DNA of 64,000 bases. Source: Longispora fulva (lineage in GTDB: Bacteria; Actinomycetota; Actinomycetes; Mycobacteriales; Micromonosporaceae). The position numbers and the translations under genes are program-made. This document shows positions 7,716-16,903 of the stretch, in pieces (the stretch's first letter is position 1; every line of letters starts with the position of its first letter). Under the pieces are notes generated by a model that saw nothing but the letters and a program-made list of their open reading frames with translations, had not been told where the DNA came from and ran no database searches. The stretch is from the NCBI RefSeq assembly GCF_015751905.1, contig NZ_JADOUF010000001.1:2604001-2668000 (forward strand). Direction: 5' to 3'.

Positions 7716-8699
7716 ATGACACACACGAGAACTCTGGGACGCAGCGGCATCGAGGTCTCCGCCGCCGGCTTCGGCTGCTGGGCGATCGGTGGGCCGTTCT
7801 GGGCCGGCGACCAGCCGCTGGGCTGGGGGAACGTCGACGACGACGAGTCCGTCCGCGCCATCCGGCACGCCGTCGACCTGGGCATCACGTTCTTCGACAC
7901 GGCCAGCGTGTACGGAGCCGGCCACAGCGAACGGGTACTGGCCAGGGCGCTGCACGGCATCCGGGACACCGTGGTGATCGCCAGCAAGTTCGGCGAGACC
8001 TTCGACGAGGACACCCGCCAGACCCACGGCATCGACGCCAGCCCGGAGTACATGAGGTCCTGCCTGGACGGGATACTCCGCAGGCTCGGCACCGACCACC
8101 TCGACCTTTACCAGCTGCACGTCAACCACCTGCCGCTCGACCAGGCGCTCGACTTGATCGACCCGCTGGAGGACCTGGTGGCCGCCGGCAGGATCCGCGC
8201 CTACGGCTGGAGCACCGACCACGCCGACCGCGCGGCCGTGTTCGCCGCCGCCGGCCGGCACTGCGCGGCGATCCAGTTCGACCAGTCCGTGCTACGCGAC
8301 AACGCGGCCATGGTCGCGCTGTGCAAGTCCGCCGACCTCGGCGGGATCAACCGCGGCCCGCTGGCGATGGGGCTGCTCAGCGGCAAGTACCACACCGGGG
8401 CGGCCATCGGCGCCGACGACGTCCGGGGCCGCACCCCGGACTGGCTCACCTACTTCGACGACGGAGTGGCCAACCCGGAGTGGGCCCGCCGGGTCGACGC
8501 CATCCGCGACATCCTGACCTCCGGCGGGCGGACCATGCCCCAGGGAGCACTGGCCTGGCTGTGGGCCCGCAGCCCCAACATGATCCCGATCCCGGGGATC
8601 CGTACCGTGGCCCAGGCCGCCGAGAACGCCGGCGCGCTCGCCTTCGGCCCGATGAGCACCGCCGAGTTCGGCCAGATCGAATCCCTGCTCCGCCCGTGA
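7716..8699 (+). CDS. Aldo/keto reductase
   Basis: 327 residues starting MTHTRTLGRSGIEVSAAGFGCW. The catalytic tetrad is present: Asp61 and Tyr66 in FDTASVYG, Lys91 in IASKFG, His135 in LYQLHVN. The C-terminal NADPH-binding part (IPIPGIRTVAQAAENAGAL) is intact and the length is usual for the family. It reduces carbonyl compounds with NADPH in the cytoplasm. It is divergent from a MerR regulator and followed 64 bases later by an isochorismatase-fold gene, so it is probably part of an inducible detoxification unit. The substrate is unknown. Confidence 0.93.
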   Translation: MTHTRTLGRSGIEVSAAGFGCWAIGGPFWAGDQPLGWGNVDDDESVRAIRHAVDLGITFFDTASVYGAGHSERVLARALHGIRDTVVIASKFGETFDEDTRQTHGIDASPEYMRSCLDGILRRLGTDHLDLYQLHVNHLPLDQALDLIDPLEDLVAAGRIRAYGWSTDHADRAAVFAAAGRHCAAIQFDQSVLRDNAAMVALCKSADLGGINRGPLAMGLLSGKYHTGAAIGADDVRGRTPDWLTYFDDGVANPEWARRVDAIRDILTSGGRTMPQGALAWLWARSPNMIPIPGIRTVAQAAENAGALAFGPMSTAEFGQIESLLRP

Positions 8700-8763
8700 C
8701 GCCGCCCGCAGAACCCGGCGCGACGCCCGACAATCCCGACAACCCCGATGACCTGGAGAAACC

Positions 8764-9318
8764 GTGACCACCCTGGAGAACCGGCCGGGCACCGCCCTCC
8801 TGGTCATCGACGCGCAGAACGACGCCCTGGCCGGCACCCACGCCCGCGACACCGTCGTAGCGAATATCGGCGACCTCGTCGACAGGGCCCGCGCGGCGCG
8901 GGTACCCGTCATCTGGGTCCGGCATTGCGACGACCGGCTCGTCCGGGGCGGCGATGCCTGGCGGATCATCCCAGAGCTGTCCCCGGACGACGCCGAAGCG
9001 CTGGTGGACAAAAACCACGGGGACGCGTTCGAGGACTCCACCCTCGAGCCGGTGCTGGCCGGCCTCGGCGTCGGCCGACTCGTGGTCGTCGGAGCCCAGA
9101 GCGACATGTGCGTCCGGTCGACGCTGCACGGCGCATTCTTCCGGGGGTACGACACGATCCTGGTCGCCGACGCGCACACCACGAGCGACCTGACGGGCCG
9201 GGGCGCGCCACCCCCGGCCCAGGTCATCGCCCACACGAACCTGTACTGGAGCCACCAGTCCGCGCCGGGCCGCACCGCCGGCACGGTCGCCACCACCGAC
9301 GTCGACTTCGGGCGCTAA
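8764..9318 (+). CDS. Isochorismatase-family cysteine hydrolase
   Basis: 184 residues from GTG 8764 (GGAG 8755-8758). The catalytic triad of the fold is visible: Asp16 (VIDAQND), Lys83 (VDKNHGDAF) and Cys116 (QSDMCVRSTL). Family members hydrolyse amide or ether bonds in small molecules (nicotinamide, ureidoacrylate, isochorismate). The sequence does not pick one. It follows the aldo/keto reductase and is probably co-transcribed under the MerR operator. Confidence 0.92.
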   Translation: MTTLENRPGTALLVIDAQNDALAGTHARDTVVANIGDLVDRARAARVPVIWVRHCDDRLVRGGDAWRIIPELSPDDAEALVDKNHGDAFEDSTLEPVLAGLGVGRLVVVGAQSDMCVRSTLHGAFFRGYDTILVADAHTTSDLTGRGAPPPAQVIAHTNLYWSHQSAPGRTAGTVATTDVDFGR

Positions 9319-9428
9319 CGAGTCGTAACGAAATGAGCTCGTGGTTGCGTCGGGAATGACGCTGTGTCAGACGTCGTTGACGCGGCCGGAGGGGGTGCGA
9401 GTCAGTCGAGGAGAAGAGTGCAAGCAAG

Positions 9429-9739
9429 CCGTGGGAGGTCGACGACGGACTATGGGCACGGATCGAGCCGCTGCTGCCGGTGGTCCAGCGCCGATACCGT
9501 CACCCTGGTCGACGACGCCTGGATGATCGGCAGGTGCTCTCCGGGATATCGCCCGGCGCGGCACCGAACACGGCTCCGGCCTGGGCCTCTACCGCTGGGT
9601 CGTCGAGGGCACGATCGCACTGCTGCACTGGTTTCGTCAATTGCGCATCCGCTGAGAGATTCGCGACGACATCCACCATGCCTTTGCCACACGCGGCTGT
9701 GCCGTCATCTGCTGGCGACGGCTGAAACCGTCGCTGTGA
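9429..9739 (+). pseudogene. IS5-family transposase remnant with internal deletion
   Basis: The frame at 9429 reads PWEVDDGLWARIEPLLPVVQRR, the N-terminus of an actinobacterial IS5 transposase, and runs to about 9545. After a frame change, 9546-9739 reads DIARRGTEHGSGLGLYRWVVEGTI then LHWFRQLRIR-stop-EIRDDIHHAFATRGCAVICWRRL, the C-terminus with the catalytic Glu region. The central DDE portion of about 150 residues is missing, and a TGA replaces the usual Tyr codon after RIR. The element cannot transpose. Confidence 0.8.
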
Positions 9740-9808
9740 CTCCAGTCGATGGACCCCACAGATTGTCGCGCACGTCAGAGCGCTCTTCTGGACCGCTGTC
9801 CCATTGGA

Positions 9809-10612
9809 TCACGGCGAGCTGTGAACACGTTGAGCAGTGTAGATGACCGTCAGGCGCGGGTCTGCGACCTGGCCGCCGAACTCGTCGACGAGCGAACCGA
9901 GGCGAGTGAGAAACTCCGCGCGTTTCGGCGGGGCGAGTTCGGCGATGTTCGGGAATGTGGACCACTGGTCCCGCGCGGTCTGAGCGGTCAGGATCTGATT
10001 CCATTCGATGATCTCTACGGAGACGTCGCCAAAGTAGCCGCCCGTGGTCAACTGCCCGCACCACCGGTCGGTGTCGAGCACGTGAGAGCGGCTGTCCCGG
10101 TAGCCGGTCTCGGCGGGCAGCAGGTCGTGGTAGACCTCATCGAGCCGGTCGCGGAAGAGCGTCGGCCGCTTGCGGTCGCCGAACTCGTTCCACCACGCCG
10201 CCAGCCAGCCGCCCGGACGCACCAGCCCGGCGATCTTCGCGGTCGACGTGGCCGGGTCGAGCCAATGCAGCGCTGTCGCCGCCACCGCGAGGTCGAACCT
10301 GCCTGGCAGGTCTACGGCCTCAAAGTCGCTGACAATGATCTCCAGCCGGTCGCACGCGAGATCGGCGGCGAGGATCGCGGCCAGGCTCTCGCCGGGCTCG
10401 ACCGCGACCACGTGCGCGCCGGCCGCCAACAACGGCCCGGTAGCCAGGCCCGTCCCGGCACCGATCTCTAGCACCCGCGCGCCGGGCCGCAGTCCGCACC
10501 GCTCTGTCAGCAGGTCGAAGATCGCGTCGGGGTAGCGTGGTCTGCCCCGTTGGTAGGTCAGCGCATCGGCGTTGAACGACATCCGGCGAGCTGCGCGCGT
10601 CGTGTCAGACAT
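9809..10612 (-). CDS. Class I SAM-dependent methyltransferase
   Basis: About 267 residues starting MSDTTRAARRMSFNADALTYQ; the codon just before is also ATG, and a GGGGGA Shine-Dalgarno lies 4-7 bases upstream. Motif I VLEIGAGTGLATGPLLAAGA, the acidic motif II VAVEPGE, and motif III RFDLAVAATALHWLDP are of the Methyltransf_11 kind. It transfers a methyl group from S-adenosylmethionine to a small molecule; the acceptor is unknown. It stands alone between an IS5 scrap and a HExxH protein. Confidence 0.9.
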   Translation of the reverse strand: MSDTTRAARRMSFNADALTYQRGRPRYPDAIFDLLTERCGLRPGARVLEIGAGTGLATGPLLAAGAHVVAVEPGESLAAILAADLACDRLEIIVSDFEAVDLPGRFDLAVAATALHWLDPATSTAKIAGLVRPGGWLAAWWNEFGDRKRPTLFRDRLDEVYHDLLPAETGYRDSRSHVLDTDRWCGQLTTGGYFGDVSVEIIEWNQILTAQTARDQWSTFPNIAELAPPKRAEFLTRLGSLVDEFGGQVADPRLTVIYTAQRVHSSP

Positions 10613-10789
10613 CATCGATCCCCCAGTCACGGCAACATCCTGGGCAGCGCTGGTGTCGAGGTCGGATTCTTGATCGTCCATTCCGGCAGTCTGCCCAACT
10701 CGGCCCTGCGGAGCCACAGGAATTTCGCCCCGTCGACGTGGCCGCGCGAGTACCGTGCGCCGGGACCAGTTCGCGAGTCGGCGCCAGGT

Positions 10790-11521
10790 CTACCCCTGAG
10801 TGTCCAGGTACAGCCGGGCCCGGTGATACTGGCCGGCCGGCCCCAGGTCCAGGTGCGCCGCCCAGCCGGGGTCGTACTCGGTCCGCAACCAGGCGTGCCG
10901 GGCCAGCGCGTAGCCGTACATCGGCTCGGTCAGGTAGCCCAGCCGGCTGACCCGCAGCCCACCGCCCGTCACGGAGAACTCGGTCCGGTGGTTGGCCTGG
11001 ATCACCCCGAGGCCGAGGAACACCCCCAGCAGGTCGGTGAGCCGCTCGTGGTCCTCCCGGCGGGCGGGGTCGATCCGGCCCTCCCCGATCAGCCGGTCGT
11101 GGCACAGCTCGTGCGCGATCACCGCGATCACCGAGCCGGCCCGGTCCAGCCGGCCGCGCTCGATCGAGATCACGGGCCGACCGTTACGGAGCTGGTAGTG
11201 GCCGGCCACGCCCGGCAACTGCGCCGCCGAGTACACCTCGAGGTCGATCCGGCGGGACTCGACGCCGAGGTAGCCGGCGACCCGATCGAGCAGCCGGGCC
11301 GCGTCCTCCAGTGTGCCCTGATACTGCTCGGGGAAGAACTCCGCCGTCGGCAGCACCACCGGGCCTTGAAAAGCCTGCGCGCCGAACTCGTCGGCGAGCC
11401 AGATCAACTGCTCGTCGATCCAGATCCGCTCGGCGTCGGGCACAGGGCAGCCGAAAGCCTCGGGCAGGCCCGTCCGGGCCAGCGCCGCAAACCTGTTCCG
11501 CCATCGCGCCATACCGGCCAT
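10790..11521 (-). CDS. Unknown protein with HExxH metalloprotease-like motif
   Basis: About 243 residues from ATG 11521; ATG 11512 is an alternative. Residues near 130-145 read SVIAVIAHELCHDRLIGEGR, a HExxH zinc motif in a predicted helix, followed by ARREDHERLTDLLGVFLGLG, where an acidic third ligand could lie. The C-terminus (YLTEPMYGYALARHAWLRTE then WAAHLDLGPAGQYHRARLYL) is unrecognised. No signal peptide is present, so it is a cytoplasmic, putative metallopeptidase or a catalytically inactive relative. Standalone gene. Confidence 0.72.
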   Translation of the reverse strand: MAGMARWRNRFAALARTGLPEAFGCPVPDAERIWIDEQLIWLADEFGAQAFQGPVVLPTAEFFPEQYQGTLEDAARLLDRVAGYLGVESRRIDLEVYSAAQLPGVAGHYQLRNGRPVISIERGRLDRAGSVIAVIAHELCHDRLIGEGRIDPARREDHERLTDLLGVFLGLGVIQANHRTEFSVTGGGLRVSRLGYLTEPMYGYALARHAWLRTEYDPGWAAHLDLGPAGQYHRARLYLDTQG

Positions 11522-11922
11522 TGTGGCCGGTCCGATCAAGGATCGACAAACCATCACAGCGGGTACCGGTGGTGCAGAGACTGCCTCGGGTGGCCATGGC
11601 CGCCACGCGGTCCTGACCGCCCGGAGCGCGCCCAGCGGGAGGCTCTCAGGGTGAGAGCCCGACCGCTCACTGCCCGTCGAGCGCTGCCCGACCTGATCAA
11701 CATGCCGATCCTGCCTGCGTAGGCTCGGTCCGGCGTGATGTCGGGGCCCGTCGTAGAGGGAGACAAGCGGATCAGCGGTAGTAGCCCTCGACCACGACCC
11801 GGACCTCGTCTAGTGTGATGTCTCGTTGTTAGCCGGTGATTGACGCAAGTGCGACCAGCTTTCGGGCAGGGGCCTGTGCGGCATGCCAGAAACCGGAAGG
11901 GCGACCAGCAGGGAACCCGCAG
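11522..11922. other. Spacer without a supported gene
   Basis: 400 bases between two minus-strand genes. I see no frame with convincing coding character. It carries the left copy of an imperfect direct repeat (11829-11856). The promoter for 10790-11521 must lie at its left side. Confidence 0.4.
11829..11856 (+). repeat. Left copy of imperfect 28-bp direct repeat
   Basis: 11829-11856 begins TTAGCCGGTGATTGACGCAA and ends GTGCGACC. It matches 12898-12924 with one gap and two substitutions (25/28). The two copies flank the phosphotransferase gene 11923-12867 in the same orientation. Confidence 0.55.
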
Positions 11923-12867
11923 TTATCCGAGGCGCCGTAGCGCTGCCTCGACAGCGACCTCGACCCGGGAAGTCATGCCGGGCACATCGACGGGACAGCG
12001 CCCAGCGACCTGACCACGGATCCACTTCGGCTGGCTGTCGTCGTAGTGCAGCAGGGCATACAGGTCCCACCACGGATCGAGAGTCACCCCGGCGATCGAC
12101 TCATAGAGCGATCGTAGCTGCTCCGACCACTCGGGCGAGTAGAGCGCCGCCAAGTATCGCCGACAGTGCCCGACGTCAATCGCGCGCGACCCCCGATGGA
12201 TGGAGTTCCAGTCGGTCAATCCAGTGATCCTCCCGCGCGACCACAGCATGTTGACCGGCAGGAGATCGCAGTGCAAAAAGACGTCAGTGTCCTTTGGCGG
12301 TGGCGCCGCCATGGCACCGAACGCCGCCGTCCACACGGCCGGATTCTGTGCGTCGACCGGCACCTGAAATCCGTCTAGAGGAGCGATCCAAGAATCCGTC
12401 CAAGGTCTGAACGTCTTCGCGGGGAGATCGAGGGAGTGCAGCAATACAGCAATCTCCGCGATCTTCGTCAGCCACGACCGGGGTTCCGCCGGGTTGAGGT
12501 CAACATGCCCCCGCAGCCGTGTCATCAGCAACGATGGTGCGCCTCCCGTCGAAGCACCAGCAATATCAGTAGCCAGGATGCCCGGTACCGGGAGCTCGCT
12601 TCCCGCCACCACAGCGAGGTTGGCGATCTCCTTCTCCAAGCTCCCCTGCAGGCCAAGCCCGCCCGGGTACTGCCGCAGTACGACGAACGTTCGTATTCCA
12701 CGTTGCTCGACGGTCAGCCGATGCACGGCGGAGCAGACGCCGCCGGTCAATCGGCGATAGCCAACGATGCGGCTGCCCCGACCCATCGACGCCGCAACCC
12801 AGGCGAGAGTCTCCACGGAGGGTCGACGCTGCCTGAACCCGCCATCTCTCCAGTCGCTGTCGGTCAT
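11923..12867 (-). CDS. Aminoglycoside phosphotransferase-family kinase
   Basis: 314 residues. Kinase-fold signatures: a catalytic loop FLHCDLLPVNMLW (HxDxxxxN, about residue 198) and a metal-binding ITGLTDWNSIHRGSRAIDVG, where TDWN replaces the usual DFD/DWE. The N-terminal RRLTGGVCSAVHRL and VVLRQYPGG provide the glycine loop and a conserved basic strand. Such enzymes phosphorylate small-molecule hydroxyls. It could be antibiotic resistance, but many actinomycete members have other substrates. Imperfect direct repeats on both sides suggest it arrived as a unit. Confidence 0.85.
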   Translation of the reverse strand: MTDSDWRDGGFRQRRPSVETLAWVAASMGRGSRIVGYRRLTGGVCSAVHRLTVEQRGIRTFVVLRQYPGGLGLQGSLEKEIANLAVVAGSELPVPGILATDIAGASTGGAPSLLMTRLRGHVDLNPAEPRSWLTKIAEIAVLLHSLDLPAKTFRPWTDSWIAPLDGFQVPVDAQNPAVWTAAFGAMAAPPPKDTDVFLHCDLLPVNMLWSRGRITGLTDWNSIHRGSRAIDVGHCRRYLAALYSPEWSEQLRSLYESIAGVTLDPWWDLYALLHYDDSQPKWIRGQVAGRCPVDVPGMTSRVEVAVEAALRRLG

Positions 12868-12897
12868 GAGCGCGAGCCTATTCGTCAGGGGCCGAGA

Positions 12898-12924
12898 TTA
12901 GCCGGGATTGATGCGAGTGCGACC
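12898..12924 (+). repeat. Right copy of imperfect direct repeat
   Basis: Partner of 11829-11856, on the other side of the phosphotransferase gene. It begins TTAGCCGGGATTGATGCGAG and ends TGCGACC. Confidence 0.55.
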
Positions 12925-13140
12925 CGGCCTCGGCGCAGCCAAGCCGCGCTCATTTTGTAACGAGTCGTAGGCCGCCGCATCCCTCGGATGGGTGGGACGC
13001 CCACGCCACTGCGAACTCCAATGCCCGACCGTTATCAGTCCTCGGTAGGCCGCGCCTCCAGCCGCGCTAGTGTTCGAACGGAAGTTCGGAGGCGGTCGCG
13101 GCGCCGCGTGTGCCCGTGCGGTGGCGTCAGGGGGGCGGCT

Positions 13141-15918
13141 GTGGCTTTCGGTACGTTGCTGCGAGAGTTGCGGCTCAGGGGGGCGTGGACGCAGGAGGAC
13201 GTGGCCGAGAAATCGGGGGTCTCCGCGCGCACGATCAGCGTATTGGAGTCCGGGAAGCGGCGTCCACGCCTGTCGTCGGTGACCCGGCTGGCTGCGGCGC
13301 TGGGGTTGGATGAGGCCGACCGGGAGCTGCTCATGGTGGCTGCGGTGGGTTCGCGAAACGCCTCGGACGTGGGTGGGAACAACATCGCCGAAGCCGACGC
13401 CGCCGGGTCAGCCAACCCGAGCCGCGCCGGAGTGAAATGCCAGCTTCCTTCTGATACGAGACTGTTCACTGGTCGTGCCCGTGAGCTCGAACGACTGCTC
13501 GCGCTGGCCGGGGCGGCTCCCGAGGGTAACGACGCCGGGATGGTGGTGATCTCAGCGATCGACGGGATGGGCGGTGTCGGCAAGTCGGCGCTGGCCGTCC
13601 ACGCCGCCCACCGGATACGCGGGAACTTCCCCGACGGCCAGCTGTTCATCGACCTGCACGGGCACACCACCAGCCAGATGCCCCTGACCGCCAAGGATGC
13701 GCTAGACCGGCTGCTTCGCTCCCTGGGTGTCCCACCCCAACTGATCCCCCGAGACCTCGGCGAGAGCGCCGCGTTCTACCGCGACCGGCTCGCCGACACC
13801 CGCACCCTGATCGTCCTGGACAACGCCGTGAGCACCGCGCAGATCCGGCCGCTGTTGCCCGCGGCCCCTGGTTGCCTGGTCATCGTCACCAGTCGCAGGC
13901 GCCTCACCGGTCTCGACGACGCCCACATCCTGGCCCTGGACACACTCATTCCGGCCGAAGCGGCCGCGCTGCTGCACAAGGTCGCAGGCCTCGACCGGAT
14001 CCCTCAGGACCACCCGGCGATCGGTGAAGTGATCGCGCTGTGCGGCCGCATGCCCTTGGCCATCCGCATCGTCGCGGCCCGGCTGCGGCACCGCCGCGCC
14101 CTGCGCATCGAGGACCTCGTCGAACAACTGCGCGACGAACACACCCGCCTCGACCAACTCAGCGACGAGGACCGGAGCCTGACCGCTGTTTTCGACACCT
14201 CCTACACCGCCCTGCCCGATGCCGAACAGCACCTGTTTCTGCGGCTCGGCCAGGTGCCCGGGCCGAGCTTCGACGCGCACGCCGCCGCCAACCTGACCGG
14301 AGCCGACCACCGCACCGCCGAACGTCTCCTGGAATCCCTGCTCGACCACAACCTCCTCACCCAAGACCTGCCCGGCCGCTACCACTTCCACGACCTCGTC
14401 GGCCTCTACGCCCGCGCCCGCGGCGACAACCTCATCGGGGACGACGGACGCCACGCCGCCCTGGAGGGGCTGCTGGACCACTACCAGCACACCGCCGGCA
14501 GCGCCCATCACCAGCTGGCGCAGTACAGCCACCCCGGCCCGGAACGAACCGATGCGGTACTGACCGCGACTCCGAAACTGTCCGACAGGGCTGCAGCCCT
14601 GGCCTGGATGCGCGGCGAACGGGACAACCTGCTGGCCGCCATCGCCACGGCCCCGCCCGGCCGCCGGATCTCCCTCACCGCGTCCATGGCCGCTTTCCTC
14701 CTCCAGGAGGGCCCCTGGCAGCAGGCCGCCGACCTGCACAGCGCCGCAGCGGCCGCCGCGCACGAGGTCGGCGACCGCGCTGGCGAGGCCGGTGCCCTGG
14801 GCGACCTGGGGCGGGTGCGGCACGCCTTGGCGGAGTTCCCTGCCTCGTGCGACCTGCACGAACGCTCACTCGCCATCTACCAGGACCTCGGCGACCGCCA
14901 CGGTCAGGCAAGCGCGCTGGAGGGACTGGGCCGGTCGCGGTTCACCCTCGGGGAGTTTGAAACCGCCTACGGCCTGCACGAGCGATCACTGACCATCTAC
15001 CGGGACCTGGGCGACCGTCTCGGTGAGGCCAACGCGCTGTGGGGACAGGGCCGCGGGCGCAACGCCGGCGGAGACTACCCGGCAGCGTCTCACGCGCTGG
15101 AGGAGGCGCTGAGAGTGTTCGTCGCCGTGGGCCACCGCCAGGGAGAGGCCAACGTTTTGTGGGACCTGAGCCGCGTGCGGCACGCGACCCACGACCAGGC
15201 GGCAGCCGGTGCCCTCCTAGAGCAGGCCCTGAACATCATGCGGGACCTCGGCAACCGTCCGGGGGAGGCCAACATACTGTGGAGCCTGGGCCGGGTACAG
15301 ATCACAGCCGGGCACTACCCTGCCGCACGCGACACCCTGGAACGGGCGCTGGCGATCTATCTCGACCTCGGAAAGCGCGACGGCGAGGCATACTGTCTCA
15401 AAGACCTGGGCCGGGTGCGGCTCGCGACCGGGGACACCGCCGGTGCGACCGAACTACTGGAGCGGGCCATGGCGATCTTCCAGGAACATGGCCTGCGCTA
15501 CGGCGAGCGCAACCTCTTCCATGACCTGGGGCGGGCTCGACACGCGACCGGCGACTTCGCCTCCGCCTCCGACCTTTTCGAGCAGGCCAGGACCGTCAAC
15601 ACCGACGCGGGGGACCGTCAGGGCGAGGCCGATGTGGTTATCAGCATGGCCGCGCTCGCCGTCGACATCGCCGGGCCGCACGAGGGACTGGCCCTGTACC
15701 GGGAGGCCCAACACCTCGCCCACACGTCCAACAGCCCCCTGGAAGAGGCCAGGGCTCTGGAAGGCGCCGCCCGCTGCACCGCGCATCTGGGCCAACGCGA
15801 CACCGCCCTGACCGACCTCCGCGCAGCCGTCGCGATCTACCACCGCCTTGGAGCGGCCGAAGCCCAGCCGGCAGCCGACTACCTGAACACCCTCGAGGCG
15901 CATCAGTTCGATAGGTAG
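13141..15918 (+). CDS. XRE-HTH / NB-ARC / TPR regulator (STAND NTPase)
   Basis: 925 residues from GTG 13141 (preceded by AGGGGGG). Domains in order: XRE helix-turn-helix (about 1-62; FGTLLRELRLRGAWTQEDVA.., SARTISVLESGKRRP), a linker, then an NB-ARC ATPase (about 110-450) with Walker A DGMGGVGKSAL near residue 142, a TLIVLDNA Walker B and VIVTSRRRLTGLDD sensor. A winged helix (about 400-450) and about nine TPR units of 40 residues (about 545-900; repeated LGRVR..TGD..AA..LLERAL.IY.DLG) follow. Signal-transduction ATPases of this build act as transcription regulators in actinomycetes, and related ones are toxin or antiphage sensors. The ligand and target genes are unknown. No obvious effector gene is adjacent. 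Confidence 0.9.
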   Translation: MAFGTLLRELRLRGAWTQEDVAEKSGVSARTISVLESGKRRPRLSSVTRLAAALGLDEADRELLMVAAVGSRNASDVGGNNIAEADAAGSANPSRAGVKCQLPSDTRLFTGRARELERLLALAGAAPEGNDAGMVVISAIDGMGGVGKSALAVHAAHRIRGNFPDGQLFIDLHGHTTSQMPLTAKDALDRLLRSLGVPPQLIPRDLGESAAFYRDRLADTRTLIVLDNAVSTAQIRPLLPAAPGCLVIVTSRRRLTGLDDAHILALDTLIPAEAAALLHKVAGLDRIPQDHPAIGEVIALCGRMPLAIRIVAARLRHRRALRIEDLVEQLRDEHTRLDQLSDEDRSLTAVFDTSYTALPDAEQHLFLRLGQVPGPSFDAHAAANLTGADHRTAERLLESLLDHNLLTQDLPGRYHFHDLVGLYARARGDNLIGDDGRHAALEGLLDHYQHTAGSAHHQLAQYSHPGPERTDAVLTATPKLSDRAAALAWMRGERDNLLAAIATAPPGRRISLTASMAAFLLQEGPWQQAADLHSAAAAAAHEVGDRAGEAGALGDLGRVRHALAEFPASCDLHERSLAIYQDLGDRHGQASALEGLGRSRFTLGEFETAYGLHERSLTIYRDLGDRLGEANALWGQGRGRNAGGDYPAASHALEEALRVFVAVGHRQGEANVLWDLSRVRHATHDQAAAGALLEQALNIMRDLGNRPGEANILWSLGRVQITAGHYPAARDTLERALAIYLDLGKRDGEAYCLKDLGRVRLATGDTAGATELLERAMAIFQEHGLRYGERNLFHDLGRARHATGDFASASDLFEQARTVNTDAGDRQGEADVVISMAALAVDIAGPHEGLALYREAQHLAHTSNSPLEEARALEGAARCTAHLGQRDTALTDLRAAVAIYHRLGAAEAQPAADYLNTLEAHQFDR

Positions 15919-16219
15919 CGTTTCCTCGTCGCGGGGATCTCGGTCTTGCCCGACTCCAGCGCGCTGTTCGCGTGGGCCGAGACCCGGACCACTTCGCCTG
16001 ACCCTCCTCGATCCGGCCCGCCCGCGACCGGTGCCGGCGCAGGGCGTTCCCAAAGTCGTGGACATTCATCTCCAGATGGCAGATGTCTCGCCCACGACCC
16101 TGGGCGTCAGAGCCTGCGAAACGTCAGAGGAACGTCAAGTCGACGTCATGGATTGTCCCATCCGTGACGGCGAGACTGACTTTCGTCCGATCTGGATGGA
16201 CCGATAGCAGGAGGAACCT
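15919..16219. other. Promoter-containing spacer
   Basis: 300 bases between the STAND regulator and the secreted protein. A short inverted pair around 16149-16161 (GGATtgtccCATCC-like) and an AGGAGG ribosome site (16209-16215 region) precede the 16220 start. No gene is supported. Confidence 0.4.
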
Positions 16220-16714
16220 ATGAACTCGGTGAGGGAATCCAAATCCATGAAGAACACTTTGCGTGTTCTCCTGACCGCCGCCGTTGCCGGCAGCTCGCTG
16301 TTCGGAATCGCCACCTCCGCCCAGGCCGGCACCACCCCAAACCCCGGCTGCCGCTACGACTACGCCTCTGTGGGGTACGGATATTCCCTGAGGCCCTGCA
16401 CGGAATTTGGCGGTAGCGCGGAGGTGATCGCCGCCTCGATCAAGGTCAAAGTCGCCGCCCACGCCACCGACGTCTATATCTGCGGCCAACTGATCCCTGT
16501 CACTGGCTGGAACGCCTCCGTCGGGGACGAGATCTGCACCTACTACGCCGGCACCGGTTCGTCCGGAGCCTCATTCACCACCGACTACGCGCGCCAGGGT
16601 TGCTCTGAACTGCTGTACTTCACCGACACGGACTACGTCTACAAGGCCTACATCCGCGAAAACGGCCAAAACATTGGAGACGTCGAGAGTGGCCGCTTCA
16701 CGTGCAAAAAGTAA
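16220..16714 (+). CDS. Small secreted cysteine-rich protein, unknown
   Basis: 164 residues from ATG 16220 with CAGGAGG 6 bases upstream. A Sec signal peptide (about 1-36) has a KSMKNTLR basic start, the hydrophobic core VLLTAAVAGSSLFGIA and an SAQA-GT cleavage site. The mature part of about 128 residues has six Cys, so three disulfides are likely, and many Tyr, Thr and Gly; it is probably an extracellular beta-rich protein. It ends in a terminator hairpin. Its slightly lower GC compared with neighbours suggests a separate origin. Function unknown. Confidence 0.82.
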   Translation: MNSVRESKSMKNTLRVLLTAAVAGSSLFGIATSAQAGTTPNPGCRYDYASVGYGYSLRPCTEFGGSAEVIAASIKVKVAAHATDVYICGQLIPVTGWNASVGDEICTYYAGTGSSGASFTTDYARQGCSELLYFTDTDYVYKAYIRENGQNIGDVESGRFTCKK

Positions 16715-16764
16715 AATGATCTAGGCCGAACTTCGGACTAACCATCGTGATAGTAACGATGCGG

Positions 16765-16809
16765 GAAGGGCATCGTGGTCCGCGGGTCAAGCTGACCTCG
16801 ATGCCCTTC
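16765..16809 (+). terminator. Hairpin terminator after the secreted protein
   Basis: An 11-bp perfect stem, GAAGGGCATCG (16765-16775) with CGATGCCCTTC (16799-16809), 50 bases past the stop codon. A short TAAA tail follows. Confidence 0.75.
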
Positions 16810-16903
16810 TAAACCCGACGACCCGTTCCGTCTTTAGAGATCAGTTCAGAATGGTGGACTGGTTGTCCGTTGTGGGGCCTTCTGGTGGTTTCATGCTCGG
16901 GTC

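Noticed and set aside
9316-12969. 12-base TAACGAGTCGTA found at 9316-9327 and 12958-12969 as possible attachment sites
   Set aside because: Twelve-base repeats are expected by chance in 64 kb, and no integrase or tRNA end is associated.
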